IMG/VR virus record: IMGVR_UViG_3300009418_002269
Coordinates: 1-21,668 of that record
Direction: 5' to 3' (one strand)
Length of the DNA: 21,668 nucleotides
Source of the DNA: a virus
This document shows positions 20,920-21,668 of this stretch, in pieces. The translations under genes were made by a program, and so were the position numbers. Position 1 is the first letter of the stretch; each line of letters starts with the position of its first letter. The notes under the pieces are model-generated. The model saw only the letters and a program-made list of their open reading frames with translations, did no database searches and was not told the origin of the DNA.

Positions 20920-20941
20920 GGGGAGGGGATGCCCCCTCCCC
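20920..20941 (+). terminator. GC-rich hairpin after the DUF932 gene (no U-tract)
   Basis: GGGGAGGGG (20920-20928) pairs perfectly with CCCCTCCCC (20933-20941) around ATGC: nine G-C-rich pairs with a four-base loop, starting 9 bases after the stop. A run of T does not follow (ACAACTATATTA), so it may be an inefficient terminator or a 3'-end stabilising or processing hairpin. The ATG at 20929 is in the loop. Confidence 0.55.
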
Positions 20942-20958
20942 ACAACTATATTATATCC

Positions 20959-21336
20959 ATGAAGAAAAAAACGGGGATATACAAGCCCCTTTACACGGAT
21001 GAAAACGGTATGTATATTACTGTTTCTCAGATGGAGTTTTTTTTGAATCGCCCCCGTGGGCAAAGGCTATTTGAAGAAGGAGCAAATGAATTTTTTTCCT
21101 ACTTCAGAAACTGTCAGAATTACAATATGATTTCTGATATGATGTTGGATGATCCTGAATGCGCCGAAATGTATTGGGATCCAGTCAAGAAGATTGTAGG
21201 CTTTAAGTTCCCTGAAAATGGATCTGTTGCTCGAAAATTCAGATCTCTAGAAAAGTTAGAAACAAATAATAGAGAAGAAGAAGAAGAGTACGAAGATTAT
21301 TTTGGGAAATTTAAAGATGATTTTTTCAAGGAATGA
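20959..21336 (+). CDS. Uncharacterised acidic-tailed protein
   Basis: 125 residues, not recognised. I chose ATG 20959 (KKKTGIYKPLYTDEN) because the upstream in-frame ATG at 20929 is inside the loop of a strong hairpin. The centre (YITVSQMEFFLNRPRGQRLF, then FFSYFRNCQNYNMIS) is aromatic-rich and predicted mixed alpha/beta. The C-terminus is highly acidic (REEEEEYEDYFGKFKDDF). An AT-rich TATATT at 20947-20952 precedes the ATG by 6 bases. The stop overlaps the next start (ATGATG). Confidence 0.6.
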   Translation: MKKKTGIYKPLYTDENGMYITVSQMEFFLNRPRGQRLFEEGANEFFSYFRNCQNYNMISDMMLDDPECAEMYWDPVKKIVGFKFPENGSVARKFRSLEKLETNNREEEEEYEDYFGKFKDDFFKE

Positions 21337-21575
21337 TGAAATATATTAAAAACTTAATATTTTACTCTGTTGCATTTGTTGAATCCTTTACTAACTTCTT
21401 ATGCTCTTTTCTTGGGTACTATCCCAAACTCTCTTGGTCCGTAGATTTCTTAGTAATGACTGAACTAAAAAGAGTAAAATCTGAAATTTATTCTAGGGAC
21501 CAGCATAAAGTAATAAAAAATATGGAAGCCAAACAATTAGTTGAGACGGCAAAAAGTTATGAGCAAGACTCGTAG
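21333..21575 (+). CDS. Small predicted membrane protein
   Basis: 80 residues (79 if the second ATG at 21336 is used). Residues 6-29 are hydrophobic (NLIFYSVAFVESFTNFLCSF), suitable for one membrane helix, preceded by KYIK. The rest is a charged helix (ELKRVKSEIYSR, VIKNMEAKQLVETAKSYEQ), presumably cytoplasmic. No family is recognised. The start overlaps the preceding stop. Confidence 0.55.
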   Translation: MMKYIKNLIFYSVAFVESFTNFLCSFLGYYPKLSWSVDFLVMTELKRVKSEIYSRDQHKVIKNMEAKQLVETAKSYEQDS

Positions 21576-21668
21576 ATACGATAAGAACGATTACTCAAGT
21601 AATCAAAAACACTTAAAAAATAAAAAGACTGTAAAAAATAAACAGAAGAAGAAGCGTTCCTCTACAAA
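21559..21668 (+). CDS. Very basic protein, 3' end outside window
   Basis: An ATG at 21559, overlapping the preceding gene by 17 bases, opens a frame that stays open to the window end (36 full codons). It reads MSKTRRYDKNDYSSNQKHLK followed by a Lys/Asn-rich, nearly uncharged-to-basic stretch with KKTVKNKQKKKRSS. More than a third of the residues are Lys or Arg. Such a start could belong to a nucleic-acid-binding protein, but composition alone does not show this. Too short to judge. Confidence 0.4.
   Translation, partial: MSKTRRYDKNDYSSNQKHLKNKKTVKNKQKKKRSST

Noticed and set aside
20929-20958. ATG at 20929 as start of the acidic-tailed protein
   Set aside because: It is in the hairpin loop and the extra residues (MPPPHNYIIS) are encoded partly by the stem; ATG 20959 is preferred.
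1-21668. tRNA genes, CRISPR arrays, insertion sequences and att sites
   Set aside because: Nothing resembling a cloverleaf, evenly spaced repeats, a transposase or paired att-like repeats was noticed by eye; a tRNA scan would be the decisive check.

Overview
The window looks like part of a tailed-phage genome (Caudoviricetes), probably a large lytic phage with T4-type replication and recombination genes. All genes I can support lie on the + strand, are tightly packed, and often overlap by 1-4 bases (ATGA or TAATG junctions); introns, tRNAs, rRNAs, insertion sequences and CRISPR arrays were not seen. The phage signal comes from a DnaB-family helicase, a zinc-binding gp32-type ssDNA-binding protein, a RecA/UvsX recombinase, a UvsY-like candidate, a dUTPase and a DUF932 protein. 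The host cannot be named from the sequence. No structural gene, DNA polymerase or terminase is in view.

Layout. (1) 3-3838, replication module: FmdB-like zinc-ribbon protein (5' end outside the window), replicative helicase, small HExxH protein, UvsY-like protein, gp32-like SSB, and a small lipoprotein with an internal membrane segment. It ends at a hairpin plus T-tract (3864-3897). (2) 3910-17254, a 13-gene carbohydrate island: two GT-B glycosyltransferases, a GT25, a GT11 fucosyltransferase, a ColD-like sugar 3-dehydratase in which His replaces the PLP lysine, a GT10 fucosyltransferase, a sulfotransferase, a 2OG-Fe(II) oxygenase-like protein, a methyltransferase, a miniature DegT-type protein, a NodU/CmcH carbamoyltransferase, a cobalamin-binding-type radical SAM enzyme, and the GDP-sugar enzymes Fcl and Gmd. 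(3) 17264-19841: small membrane protein, dUTPase, an apparently intact type II glutamine synthetase, and RecA/UvsX. (4) 19857-21668: four small uncharacterised proteins and a DUF932 protein; the last gene runs off the window.

How the genes may work together. Gmd turns GDP-mannose into GDP-4-keto-6-deoxymannose. Fcl can carry that to GDP-L-fucose, the donor for GT10 and GT11 enzymes, while the ColD-like enzyme could divert the same intermediate towards a 3,6-dideoxy sugar. The tailoring enzymes could then add sulfate, methyl, carbamoyl and oxidised groups. There is no flippase, polymerase or lipid-carrier initiating transferase, so the locus looks built to decorate an existing acceptor (host surface glycan, virion protein or, less likely, DNA) and not to make a whole polymer. 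Family calls rest on motifs seen by eye; substrates and the acceptor are inferred.
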